DNA of 64,000 bases from assembly GCA_950022655.1 (NCBI GenBank), contig OX465588.1, positions 21,438,527 through 21,502,526 on the forward strand. The letters run 5' to 3'. A program made the position numbers and the translations under genes. Source of the stretch: Alentia gelatinosa (taxonomy: Eukaryota > Annelida > Polychaeta > Phyllodocida > Polynoidae). Positions 31,281 through 45,400 of the stretch are shown here, in pieces (positions within the stretch are counted from its first letter, which is position 1; the number at the start of each line of letters is the position of its first letter). The notes below the pieces were generated by a model that had not been told where the DNA came from, searched no databases, and saw only the letters and a program-made list of their open reading frames with translations.

Positions 31281-34200
31281 CAGAAAAGGTTACTCTCAGT
31301 TAGTGTCAAAAAAGACATGAACCATTATACAATAGGCATTATGACAAGGAAAACTTGTACGCTTATTTAGAAATGTTACTCATTAATGAGAGGTGGCAAT
31401 AACATCTCCTAAGTAAGCCCGATGCTACCTTGATAATGACAACTTCCTGTCACTTTTGAACCAAGTTGCTATATTATCTCAAATGGCATATACTTTTTTT
31501 TAAAATAAAAGAAATAGGTAAGGAGTAGCGAAAGCAACGGTAATATTTTGTATATAGGAAACATTGAGGGTAATTAACATAGCAACGTTTTATCAAAATT
31601 TCTTGTCCATAGCTGAATCTACAATAAAAACTTTATAGAGTACTGGTTTCAATATAATACAAAAAGGTACTTCGTAGCATACAATGATATCATACGTATC
31701 AACAACAGTTAAATTTCATGGACCAAACTCTCACGTGAATTTGATAAAACAATAGCAAAGATGAAAATAACAGAAATATATATGATATCGTAATTTTCAG
31801 ACAAAATACAATCTATAGAACAAAATCTAAATGGGTAAATTGACTTACCAGTTACGTATACACAACACTCATGCAAATCTTCTGCTACAGCCAGCCACCA
31901 AGGCATGCATCGGGATGGGATTCATCATGCAATTCTTCTACATTTGCCAAATGATGACTGTCCACCTGAGCCTTCTAATACTCTACGCGGACTACGCATG
32001 CTAGGAGGTGGAACTACTCTTTTAATCGAAAAAAAAAACAACATAGGAGGGAGGGATTATTTAAATCATACCTACAGGACATTTCTATGTAGAATTGTTG
32101 GCAAATGAAAATATATGCGTGCTGTTTGTAACTATTTTGGAGCAAAATGTACGTATTTGAGCTGGGGGGCATTCTTGTAATTTCCATTTGTCAAAACCTG
32201 AGAAAAGTAATTAATAATTTGTAACATTTGCTTCAGAAAAGATTTAAAAGAATAGGTGTAAATAGCACATGAATAATGACCGATTGCGAAAATGCCAAGA
32301 AAATATCTTGCTTATGTCAGTTTCCCCTTTTTCCCAGGTGAATATAACTGTAACTGGACATGTTTTTAATTCTTGGGCGGAAAAGAGTAAATTACAATGC
32401 CAATTTCTGTCTCTAATTGGAACTTGATTTTAGTTGATGTGTTCAATTTTGAAGGAATTGCGAACACCGGGTGAGAGTGAGTATAATTGAGAGAATATCC
32501 AATCGACCTTCGTGTGTCAGGTACTGTGTCTCATGCAGCATATATGCCTCAGTTATGCAGGCCTGTCTGTTTATGTGACACTACCAATATGTGCATATTA
32601 ACAAACTGACCAAGGGAAACCAGGTAACGCAGACCATTATTGATAGTGGCTCTGGGAATGGGCGACAGTGTTGGGATACCTTAGCATATAGACCTTCCAT
32701 TTAACTGACGGCTGCTATTCACTGTGGTTTGAATTGAATTCTAAATAAGACTGATATATATTAAAAGCAGCGCATAGCTATTTAGAATGAAGTAAAGTAT
32801 CATAAAAACCTGATACCATTGAACGAATTTAATTGATGACTTCAACTTTACAAAATTACAACCATTACTGAACAATCAGGAGAAATTTTGAATGGGAGCT
32901 TCCGCTTAATACCTCATTTGCTTTATTGAACTTGTGTGTTTTATATGTACGTCTCTAGGAGGTTTCCAAAGAAATAGTATTCTGTTCTTCGAATACACTA
33001 CTACAGTTTTGGATGGGGAAAGTAGCAAATCTACTCGAGCACGATAATAATCTATTGAATACCATTTATTAGGATTTTTTTTAAAGATTTTAGGTATGAC
33101 TTTAATGATGCATTTTAATCAATTTTTCAAGATCTATATGCTAAATCTGAGGAATGCTTTCTAATAGGAAGCGAACTTTACTGGTGTCCCTCAATAGCGT
33201 CTGCTTCAAATAATCGTGCAATATGATCCTGGTGCTGATACAGCAACTGGAAGGGCATACAGTCATACAACCGTTTACCTGTGATTATTCATCAGGTCGG
33301 ACTGACTTTGCCCACCACTAGGAGCCTTTTCTGAAATATTCCAGGGAAAAATACAAATTGTATTTCAAAGAACATAAAGGGAACAGGCCTAATGCAAGGT
33401 TTGGGCAAATTCGTCACTTTCGCTGAGGTCAAGCATTCCTGGCAATGATTCCTAGTTAGATAGAAACGGAAAGAGAACTGGGAAAATCATATGATGGATG
33501 TATTTATTGCATATATAACATTCCTTCTCTATGTACATCATATACCTTAGGGTGGTACTATCCAGTGCTTTTGAGTTGATGAATCTGGTTGACATGGTAC
33601 AATGCAAACCTTGAGGAAAGTATTTTTGGAAGTTTGATGATATTGGCTGCAACGACCAAAATTTGCTTAATCAGATACCAGTAATACTGGTTGCGGAAGG
33701 CCGTACAAATTATAAATATAACATTAATAATGGCATATACAGACCGACGTTTTCAGAATAAAGTGTTTAGCTTCTTGTTGAGGCACATATTTCAATTCGG
33801 CATTCTTTAAATGAAAATAATGATAGATTATGTGTAAAACTGCCATGCAACATTTTCTTCATGTGACATTGACATTGACTGACTATATTTATTGTGAAAT
33901 AGGCAAAAAGTATACTGGCACATGCCTTTTGCCCAGGAAAAATAGTGACTGTTAAAAATCAATCAAAAACCAGATTCAACATGCCAATCGACGTCTTCAA
34001 ATGATAGAAGACAGTAATATCAACAGAGCAGAAGTTGCAAATTATACACTTCACCATTTAACACGCACCGATATATTCATTACAGCTCAGACCCAGAAGG
34101 TACCAGTCGCATGAAAAACTCTCAACAAAATCAATCCGTACTCAAGCTTTAGTTGCCCTACCTCGAAGCTATCCGACATATTTCAAATACAGTCAAAATA

Positions 34201-37200
34201 AATGTGAAAACTTTGGATGATCACATTCAAATATAGGGTAAAATTCAAACTTTATAATGATTTGAATCCACAATATTGCTCCCTGCATATTTTACAGGTA
34301 AGGATGTAAAGCTTGAGTAAAGAACAGGATGGCTCACTACCTACTCTGGCTACAAACCATGCCACCTATATGTATAACAATCACAGACATTCTCTCAATC
34401 GTATCGCAGGCATAGTGCAATCTTCCACTTCGATCCGAGGACAATGCCACCGATCGCTCAATCTGTATCATACCACCAGATTCTTCCCAACTCGAGTAGG
34501 TACAAAATACTTTATAGTTCTCACCAAATTCCTTCATTCCTTTCGAGGTCAAGGTAGGAAATGAGCGTCAGGAGAGGATCAGCAATCACAAGTGAGATAA
34601 AAACCAGTGTGGATTGCATTATACGTGTTCAATGATGAGATACACTAATGTACTTTCTCATTATTCTACAGAGTGTTGAGAAAACCCAATCAGAGCTGTT
34701 ACTAACTAAAAAAATTCTGCCAGTGTATATCTAGTGGTCTTACGCTCATATCCATCATGGGTGGAGGCTAGGTATAAACAGTTGGACATTGCTTACATTA
34801 GGCCAAAACAACAACACCGAAACGATATTTGTTAATATTATCCCTGGAAGCTGTATATATATTTGTGAACATGTACAACTATTACATAATATATGAGTAT
34901 AGTGCTGGTATACTTCAATGTCAAGCTCAGCTAATATACTGTTTTGTTTCATACACGATCCTTAGCAGAAAAAATGTCATTTGTTTATAATTAGTCATGA
35001 GGATAACGAGATTATAATAACCCCTAGTAAGACAGTATATGGATTGCGCTGTGTCGTATTGACCACGTTCATATATATCATAATACAAACAGCTTGAAGG
35101 AACACTACACTAGTCTATATTCTTTTGAACACAAATATTTCTGCTATAATGGCAAGCTTTCCCTTTTCTCTATTATTCTTTGTAAGGGCTGATCAATACA
35201 CAAGTATTTCGAAGTATAGCTTAAAATGCTTTTATGAAAAGAAAACCAACACATAATAGCACCTTCACTAAAAAGAAACATAAAGTAAATGTGTTGGTTA
35301 TGTTGCACATGATCTAGAGCTGTATCAATCATTGTATATTTTCCCTGTCACATCAAATAAAACAATATTTTCCATATGGATTCTGCGCATACTTATTCAC
35401 AGAACTACAGTAGCACATATTGAACATGGACATATTTGGTCTGAATGGTTGAAATTCAAAGAAATAGATATGAAGTAAAGGCTGAGGTAAATCGAGTTAG
35501 CAGGTTTTTGCAACGTGCAGCCAAGAAATGAAAAAGTGCAGGTTTTATTGCACAATAATTGTTTGCAAGATTCTCGGAGACGGAAATATGAATTTGAGCC
35601 ACTTCGGAGACAGCACTTCGTAGACACCACACCATGCTGCAGCTCAGAATACATATTTCACTCTCAGAATACATATTTCACTATGGCAAATATTCATTCC
35701 TACAGATGTCATCATGCATAAAGAGAAAAGCAGTTTGCATATTAATATTCTCATATTAGTTTGATATTGGCAGCACAAGCCTAGAAATATGTGGTCTTTT
35801 AAACGGAAAGATGAGATCAAGGGAAACAATTAGTGAGGTTAGTTGCTGCAAAAGAAGGCTAGAGCTCTTCTGTAGCAAAATAAGAGCGTGCGTCTTGGAG
35901 AATATTTATAATTTCCGTTCTTTCTTTGGAGACATAATAAATAGAAACTTAGGTTTAAATATAATCTACGGGTCATCAGACTTAGCTTTGTAGTCAATAG
36001 GCCATGAAAACATATGAATACAAAAACTTTGATAAATGTATCTATTTTTCTAAGGTTAGAAGTATTCAATCTAACTGAAACAAGCATATGAGGAGGCTCT
36101 ATTACTGTACCCTGACACAAACATATCTTAATAGTGCTTCTCTTAAATACTACCCTATCAAAACCCAACCCCTTTGAGGATATTCCCCCCAAAATAATGT
36201 ATGGATGATTAAATGTTTCAATATATCTTATCATCACTAGCGTGGAAAGAGCGAGGAAGGTGTTATGTTGGGACTCAGGATGGGGACGGGTGTACCATCT
36301 GATAGCTGTGAGATGAAGGAGAAACCAGCTCCTGGCTAAAAACTAAAACCCTATAGTTCTACTACCTACATCTACTCTGCAACCAGATACAGCAACTGCA
36401 CCAGTCAGTTTTGCTAAATGCATGGCTTTCTACCTAGTGCAGCAAGTTATTCGAAATAAAATTGTGGTATATTTTAGCGCCAGGTATGTATACCATGTGC
36501 ATCAGTTTTTATCTAGTGTCACCATAGTCTTCTGATGGTGTTAGCACTTTGTCAAAACACGCTGCAGAATTCTGGGGGTGTTATTTCTCCATTAGGCAAG
36601 TAGGTGGCGACGGGCTTATAATTGCGGATGGCTCCTTAGTAAGAAGCATGCAGATACAGAAATCGCATTACTTTTGTATAATTCTAATACACCGTAAATA
36701 TTGGCACAATCAAGTTCTGAGTTCCTATAATTCTCTTAGAATATATCACGTCTTATTAATATCTTCAGTAGAGTACAGGTCAACTTATATATGGCAGGTT
36801 TCTTTAAACAGTGTATCGATTACGCAAGCACAAGAAAGAATCTTAATGTAAGTTGTAAGGAGTGTAAAAGTATGTGGAAACCATTTTTTTTTAAAAACCC
36901 ACATGTGTAGTATATTTACTTAAAGAGTATATATTGGAAGGTACTGATACAAATAAACCCGACAACTTTCCCTATACTATTCAAGTCCCTTAATGCTAAT
37001 TATCTATTTAGCAGAAAGAAAATACTTCATGCTCAGAAATAGTAAAAGTTCTTGCTCAAAGAATTCTTATACAACAGGATTCATATATGTATGATGTAAG
37101 GGGTAAGTCAATGGCTTCACAGATTTTGATTCCCATGATACCTACTTTTCGACAGCTAGCTTGTATTAGCCGATGTGATGTGTATCGTGAAAACTAAGCT

Positions 37201-37435
37201 TGTGCTGGGTTATTTTGTGCATAGGGCAGACCCAATTTAAACACATATACCCTACAAGATGACCTATCTGCACCTTGATTTAGGCAATACGGCTAGAAAT
37301 TGGATCTTTTGTGTAGTCATAATGACGCATATCTGGACTTGACTTTGTTGGTCCTAATCGAATACACCGTCCCTGGAAGAAGATAAACCAGAAATTCACC
37401 TAAACCATCATCAGAACAATCAAGCATGTCTTATC
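31281..37435. other. Long AT-rich stretch, no convincing gene
   Basis: I could not support any exon. A tandem CTCAGAATACATATTTCA repeat (two copies) lies at about 35644-35682. ORFs here are short and lack domains or splice contexts. Confidence 0.45.
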
Positions 37436-37456
37436 GCTATCTGTGTCTACCTGAGA

Positions 37457-37593
37457 TTCATGTTCATAAATAGCTGGTGAGTAACCAGTCAATGAGATGA
37501 GCTTTCTTTGCCACCTCCTACTACAAGATCTGGCTTCATTGCGATATAAGAAGGGACAGCAAAGATTAAATGTTAAAAGAATTATAAGTACAC
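37457..37593 (-). CDS. Candidate transmembrane exon
   Basis: On the - strand after GTTGGCAAG, a frame reads VLIILLTFNLCCPFLY then RNEARSCSRRWQRKLISL and ends EHESQ before CAG|GTAGAC. Hydrophobic segment, basic stop-transfer and a tail with a donor look like a receptor juxtamembrane exon. No partner exons of matching phase were found, so this is weak. Confidence 0.22.
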
Positions 37594-38260
37594 TTGCCAA
37601 CAATCAGGCACAAGATCCTATCCGTGAAACTAAAATTATAATACTACCTTAAAGGCAACTCCAGTGCAAGTTTTAACTCTTTTTCGGGATAGTTTTAGGT
37701 TCTCATGTAGAAGAGACAATTTATTTGCAGAGAACAAAATTTTAATGGCAGGCAATCACTTGGAAAGGCTGTCTATAAATTTTAATAAAGTCTTGAACAA
37801 GTAAACGTCAAGGTCTTCACAATAGTAAAGCCACCAATCAGAAGTAAGGCTTCAGTCATTTAATGGATAAATGAAGGCACTGGTATCAGTGGAGGTATAA
37901 CATGATACCCCTGCAGTACAGTACTGACTTTCCACGTCAACCATCATGAAAAGGTCATGATTTGCTTTAGACCATTGCAGAGGTATAGTGCACTTCCTAG
38001 TGCTGGTGCAGAAAAAAATCCCTAATGCTGCCAATATTAGACACGTCGAGACCAATCAGAGTGCATGAAGTTGTCACATGTACCTCCATCTTCAGCCTGG
38101 TGTATAAACACTACAAACATAGTGGGATGGAATGGGAGAGTTTTTAAAGTAGGAGTTTTCTTGCTATTGATTCATCACGGTCGAGGTGGTAAGAGACCGT
38201 CGAAGGGTCTATAAAGCATATGCGATAATGATATCAGACCATTGGTGCCAGGCTTCGAGA

Positions 38261-38284
38261 GGGGGGGGGGGGGGGGGGGGGGGG
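38261..38284. repeat. Poly-G run, about 24 bases
   Basis: This is the longest homopolymer G run in the window, followed by TCGGGTCATTG. Length may be unreliable in assembly. Confidence 0.9.
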
Positions 38285-41200
38285 TCGGGTCATTGATGAA
38301 TGAAAAGGACCGACCAACATATTCTGCAATTATTATTGGTTATCACTGGTTTCAGTACACCGAAACATAATACATACTATCATTCTATATCCTTTTAATG
38401 TTTTACCAACTGAAGTATCATAGCATATCTAAAATAAAAAATGTCGAAATTTCATACATTGTTAAGACATACCATGGAGTTGACCTATAAGATAAAAAAA
38501 AGAGCATCTTTTTGTTGAAATAAAAAATGTTAATTGGAGTATTAAGTGTGTCCCATGGGAGTTGATAAGTACTACTGGTGACTGTTCGAACATGTTGCAA
38601 TAGCCTGGGAATTGACATGCATTGCCAACCAAGATGCATAGACACTGGAATAATCCTAACTTGAGTAAAAGGTATACTTGATTAGCCAATCGTCTTTTCT
38701 GTGTTTAAGTTCTGGTGGTGAATATGTCACTTAGCTAGGAACACATGAAAATAACTAGTGGTGCCCGTTTGTGTTCACGAGAATGCTCCCACACCTCCTC
38801 CACACTGCCCTGCCTACCCTAATGTGAAAGAAGACAATGAATATTGACAGTGATTCCACACACATTTCGGAGACAAAACCCCCAAACAAAGAACAATTTG
38901 AATATCATTTACCGCTGCAAAAGACCCAATGCCATAATTTCGGAAAATTTCGTCAAAATATCTCTAACCTCTTGTATTGTGCTAGCAAACAAGTTAAAAG
39001 AAAAAACCAATGCCGTATTAACTCTGATGATGTTAATATGGCCATCATTTTCCACAAAAGGCTAACGAGCAGAGCGCGGTAAGAATCTCCAACATGACAC
39101 ATGATCTTAATTTGTTTTGATCTAGCACATGTACACCAAGGCTGGGTAACTATATAACCCTAAGCTCATTTTCTTAACTATAACTATATATTAAGCAAGG
39201 TAAGTAAATGCGTATAGCTATGTACTTGTATGTGGAATAGATTGGATTATGGTGAGGGGAATCCTACTTTCTTTGAAAATGCTTCTATTTTCCAAATATC
39301 GCAGTCCTCTAAACCAGTTTTGCCTCTAGGTTTATCAGTAATAACACTATGGGGAATGTCTAGGAAGCTAAAAGCGGTGCTGGATAAACTTCAAAGAATA
39401 CCTTAGCCGATGAATAAAATGGCTCCTTAGTGTGTTTGGAAAAACATACGAAAATGTCACCCGGTAAAGTATTTGCGTAGAATTTTGAAACTGTATGGTG
39501 AACTGATCAGGATATAATTGTCATGAATATTAGGACATGATCAAGGATTCTTCCTCACTCTAAGACAGTGTGACAGCCTGTTGAGATCAGCAACACACTC
39601 GGTAGTGTCTGATAGGCTTAGGTGAGTATGAAGTTTTGTTTAAAAAAACAAACCAGGAAACTCTCAAAATTAAATTTAAATTTTTTTTTTTTTTTTTAGC
39701 CACGTCTTACTAATTTCAAAATCAGAATTTGCAAACCATACCTTAATAAGCCTGAATCCAGAAAATCTCTAAGCCACTCGAAAAATAGTACATGTACTAA
39801 TTCCTATATCATGAAGAGGATAAATAGGGTAGGTAATCATGTATCAGAACCTAGATTTTAGACCCATAAATACTAAGTGTTTCAATCATAGCTTTATTCG
39901 TGTCAATGCCTTTGAAAGGTGAATATCTTCTCGATTAAATCACAATTCGAAAATAAATTTGTATCTGCGATTGGGTACACGTTATCTAGTTTATAACCAA
40001 CTCCAATTGGTTGAAAGTAACTTTTCCAAATTATGAAATAATTGCCAGGAGATTTGTTGGGACTACTGGGTTGTGTACCACGTGCATAATTTTGAAAATG
40101 TCTCAAATTAGTCAAAACAGAAATTAAAATATCATAAAACCTTATTTCTCAAAAATGCTAACATTTAATGCATAGATAACATGCTTGATGTGCTTCAGTA
40201 AATTGTAAGCATCGCAGAGAAAAAGTTTACAACACTATCTTCCCTATCCTCAAATATTAGTGTGTCCACTTGTACAGCCGGTCAGAGCAACACATCGCAC
40301 TGACGCGTCATTGTGAGAAAATATAGTGTTCCTCCATGTGGATGGGAATAAAAACTACAACCCTTGAATCTCACAGGAAAAGAATGTGAAAATAGGGGAG
40401 TAGCAAGAGGGGGTGGGGGGGGGGGGCTGCGTCTGCGATTATATTGTACTTCGACCCATCTCTGATATAAATCTATTAATCTTCTTGACTGAAAATAATG
40501 CACCTCAATAAGATCAAAGCATTTACAGGCCGAGCGACTACTTATATCGTATAGTAAGCAAGTTCTGCATGTATAAAACGCAAATAAAACCTCGTTTCCT
40601 TGTCAATGTATATATATTGAAAACGCATCTCTTGAAATAATGAGTGATTATTCGTACAAAATATAACCAAATAATATAAATCTATTTTTATCGTGCCCAC
40701 TTCCCGAATAATACATTTATCAATATTCAGTAAGTGCTCTTCTTCGTTTTGTGTGCAACAATATGAAAATCCTACTAGTAGAATAATGTTTTGTATTGTT
40801 ATCTGTTAGTTATTTACATAAAACCAGGCGGCTCTGAAATCCTACATACAAGTATTACGAACTGAAAATTTCAAACAGTTATATCTATATATTCTCTAGC
40901 TATCGTATCGTAGATATTCTGTCAAATACATTTGGCAGCTTATTTAGCCTATTTCAAAGTCTGTTACCTTATGACCATGACATTCAACTTCTAGATTATT
41001 ATTAACACTCCAGAGTGAACTTTTCCAATCTCGCCCCGGCCCGATCAATACAATGCCAGTCTATAAACAGATTGCATAATTGGAAAGATATTTACAAAGC
41101 AGCAAGGTCTAACATTCCTTTAGGAAAGAACCAGTTGTTACAGGTAGGACAGCTTGTTTCTCTTCCTGAGGTTCTTATTGGTGTCCATGTTTTCTGTGTG

Positions 41201-41995
41201 TTTTCTTTTTGTAGATATATGTTTATCACATTTATAACTTCATAATTTGAGGTCAAGAGGGATTACATTTGCGCAGAACAATATGTCTTGTATTTTTGTC
41301 ATAGATTTTAACGAGCTTATTTTAATTCCAAATTACAATCGATTCTTATGTCAACTTAACAAACAGATGGGAACCACTTAGGTAAACATTAACGATTAAA
41401 TCAAACATACATTGTTACGCGTTGGACAACAACTAGAGGAGCGAAATCAGTAAATAAATTGGGGTAAAGTACATACCTAAAACAGGCATAAATCTAATAA
41501 CTAGCAAATATAACTATATTTTACCAGTGCAACACAACCTTAACCACAGAGGGATGCAAAATAGCAATCTGATTACGATCTCAGATTAAAATTGGATGCC
41601 CAGTGAAATACAGACTTCAATGATTAAATGCATCAGTATTCAGTGTTTTTGGGGTAGTAATTGGCTTAGCTCTAGTGCTGCATCCCTCTGCGGTTGTAGG
41701 CATAGCAAACCACGTTTTACTTGGGTAGTACAGATGCTACTGGCGCAGATGCCCAGTGTACATGTGCGAAACCAACCAAACTCACGCCACACGACTAGAA
41801 AGTGCCGTCAGACCCTGACCAGCGTACAACTTCCAATACCAGTTCACCCTTGTTCGCTTCGATATTTTCCAAATATCACTTTTGAGATTTCTTCACCTGT
41901 TTCAATCAATGCCTGAGCCAAAATGCCCTCAGCAAAACTATCAGAGTTACAGGATATAACATCATCTTTAGAGTATCTCTCCTTGAAAACAATCT
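38285..41995. other. No gene seen; poly-G run at 40410
   Basis: AT-rich DNA downstream (3') of the receptor gene. GGGGGTGGGGGGGGGGGG lies at about 40409-40426 and a T run at about 39679-39698. No clear polyadenylation site for the receptor was recognised. Confidence 0.45.
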
Positions 41996-42417
41996 TTAGA
42001 TACGATTGGGGCTTGATGGAACAAATATAACTGGAATATTCAACTGGGCTGCTTTTTCTTGTCGTTTATCAAGGGGAGAGTCTATTAAATTGATGCTGAG
42101 TCTGTTTTGACTTTCTACTCGGTTTGGAGCAACAGGCCCGCTCGGGGTTTTCCTATCTGGTGTTTCATTGGAAATTGTGTATACGGGATTCGCAACCGGA
42201 ATCTTTTTATCGTATTCAAGAGTGCTGTCGCGACTGTACTGGAAGTCATTGTTGGTCGGGATAGTGCCGTTATCTTCCCTCGGCTCACACCAACCTTTTT
42301 TCTTCTTCACACAAAGCACGATGACGACGATAATTATGAGGATGATAATGAGTGCCACGATGGCGGCCACGATGATGATAATTGTCGTCGTCTCCAGCAT
42401 GGTACTGGCGCCCATTC
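41996..42417 (-). CDS. Receptor terminal exon: transmembrane and NPVY tail
   Basis: The acceptor TTTCTTTTTGAAAAG precedes MGASTMLETTT and a helix of almost only Ile, Val, Leu and Ala (about residues 10-35 of the exon), then CVKKKKG. The tail contains ANPVYTIS, an NPxY motif of the type bound by PTB domains or clathrin adaptors, and ends PSSPNRI-TAA at 41996. Other Tyr positions (FQYSRD, LEYDKK) could be phosphorylated. The helix is encoded by a GAT/GAC-like simple repeat on the opposite strand. Confidence 0.8.
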
Positions 42418-45400
42418 CTTTTCAAAAAGAAACAGAGGAAGATCATGATCAGTTATGAGCTTTGATATAGGCATGCCAATTGAACAACGGTCACAGGAGA
42501 AGGGAGCATGGTGGAAATGTGTGGAATAAATCTTTTTTTAAATTGAATTTTCCCCCCCACATATGGCATATGGAGAACCATGTGCCCTCTGTTTTTGGTA
42601 TAAGTTCGTTTTGACTCACTCACCAGACAGTTCCACTACGTACTGCCTTTATGACATTAAACCGAATCTCCATAGAAAACATATTAGAAGTGTCTGTGTA
42701 TGTGCTTAAACCTTTTTTCCGTAATGAGAAGTCAGTATTTTGGAGGGTTGATGTATTGTATCATATTTACACGTCGTGCCCTGCATGTTCACAATAAAAC
42801 TGTGGTTTGAATACTTACAGTCATCTGTTGATTTAAAAAAAACACGCTGTAATTCGTTCTTTAAATCACTATCAATGTATCTATTTTTATGTATAGATGA
42901 CGGTAATTACGAGAGTTAGTTAGATTTCACAGGTTAGACATTAATGAAACGATATTGACTGCAACAATATAACACAATCCATTCAAAAGTACACACAACA
43001 TTATACAATATTTACGGAAAGTAAATGAAACATATAACCCTAGTCAAGAAAGAAACATGTAAATATAGCCACCATTCAAGTATAGCCTTTTAGTTATAAC
43101 CTATAATATGAAGTTTAGAAGCAAAACATTCAAAAGCACCATTTGATATAATCAGTAGTAGCACTCAATATGAACACAATAAAAGAAGCTTAGCAAATCT
43201 AGTGATATAAATGTTGAAGTAAACCTAGATTTATGTAGGTACATTTCCTCGGTGTGAATCGAAATCCATGTGGTCGTGTTAGTAACATGAGGAAGGGTAT
43301 GAGAGTGAGGGCGCAATTATGGTCGAGTCATGCATAATAATTTCAAGCATGGTCATGTCCCAAGTAGTTATATCATGTAAGGTTAAACTACCAGGTGGTG
43401 AGTGATCGAGGACATTGGCCGCTGGAGACGGGACTTGGCCTGGCCTGGCCCTGGAGGGTTTTGTAGAGTCACAGGCCAACGTCTGGGTCTCTCAATGGCA
43501 CCTCCAAGCGTCTTTACGGACCGGGGTGTCCATTGAAGGAACTCCTACAATTCCCTAGGACACGACTGAGCCCTCTGTGCTCCCAGCAGCTCCAGGACAA
43601 TCCCAAGCACTAACACCATACACTATATATACCCCCAGCCCTTTTTTAACACTGCAGCCCAGTTGCTTATTCAGTGTAGAGGTATTATTTAGGGAGAGTG
43701 GCTGTTTAACTAGGCCTGACACTAGTTCTCATTGGTCACAGCAGTATTCGGTGAAACAGTATACTATTTTATACTGTAAGGGTGTGTTCAACAGAGCCGG
43801 CGATATGGCATGAAAACGGCGTTGCATGGCCACCACACGGTTTGATACACCATAGTTTGAAGAAAGCCTGAGGGTGATAGGCTTTAAGTGCATTCACTTT
43901 TTATTCATGATCAGAAACATATTGAAATGTTAATAACAAAGATACCAGAGAAAAATTAAACACACCCTGCAAAATCCACTAGCTAATGACCGTCTAAATC
44001 TGAGCTCTCTTCAAACATAGGCATTCTGAAAGCTGCGCCACACTCATCTTCAGTCTCAATGTACATATATACGCCCTCCAGAGGTTACTAAACTCCCTGT
44101 TATCGCCCCGGGTAAAGCAAAGTTCCGCTCCCGACAGACTGGCCATACTACGACCGCATCAGCCACAGTTTTCTTATTTATAATAGGAAAAAACTGAATA
44201 TAATTTCGGATTCCCATGTAGAAATAGCTGAAATTTCTATTTCTGACATCAGAATTTCAATTTGAGGATGTTTGAAAACCGTTAAACTGCATTATTTCTG
44301 GGATACGAGCAAGGGGTCTATCACTATATTACGTCGGTAACCAGCGAAACCCGGAACTTGGTCAACAGACTGAATTACGGGATACCTCAATAGGGTCTAT
44401 ACACAATGCTGCGATACACTCAATTAGTTATACTGCCTCACACTTTTCCACTGCCATGCTCATAAAAACGTTAAGCATGATGCTCAGCTACAGACTAAAT
44501 TGGTAATGGCGAATTCACATGGTGTTATTCGTCAAAGAGGATGTGAGCTGTAGGTAAGGACTGCCACATTATGGCCAGGGCGACTACGATCCCATTCCCA
44601 TCACAGTGGCTTGTTTTGGGGTCCATATCAGAGAATGTGTATGCAGAGTGCTGGGAGGCCAACTTGTTTCTCAATCTCACAATTTTAGTCCTTAAAAATT
44701 GCTTTGTGGACCCTTTAATGGCAAGTCAAGTTAAAGGCATATCCTACAATTCACGATGGCGCCACCTGTAGATTTTAAAATATTGTCAATTATACGACAA
44801 AACTGGTTCTTGGTAATTCATTTCAATTCTATATGAATAAATATAACCCTATTTGTCCAGTTTATCGAATCTTAATAGGTAAAATAGGCCAATTAACATT
44901 TTTTTCACTGATATAGGTACTGAAATATACGGTTTTCTTCAACTATTTCAAAAACAAGGACGGTGACCGATGAATTTTAAAACTTAAATGTCTAAGTGCC
45001 AGTTAAGTATAAGGCATCGGCTGACTCCGGCTTACACTTAGAGGCTCTAGAGCCCTGTAGCACACACGGGGATGGTCGACGGGAAGAGGCATATATATCA
45101 TATACAGTCGGGGTTAAGGAAAAAAGGCGAAAACATTTTTCATGAAAGATGTGCTGCCTCAGCGAGACCAAGAAAACATGGAAAACACATAAGTGTGAGC
45201 CACTGCATGGTCTGAGGGTCTGTGGGGGAGGGTCAAACTACTGTTTCATTGGTATGAATTCATGCTATTTTTGAGTGTTTACTTCTTTTTTTACACCTGT
45301 GAGAAATAAACCCCTCAAAACTTTGATTTGACGCCAGACATGATGCTTCAGCGTGATTGCGGCGTATGTTACCAGGCCACCGATATGCTGATTACGTTTC

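Noticed and set aside
33950..34560. Frames resembling an RT C-terminal tail
   Set aside because: No clear RT motif could be aligned by eye.
35839..36237. 132-codon - strand frame with LGG motif resembling a LINE endonuclease
   Set aside because: Too little motif support on either strand; composition-driven.
37852..38055. Hydrophobic start plus tail on the - strand
   Set aside because: Hydrophobic run too short (about 14 residues), stop directly upstream, and no supporting splice partner.
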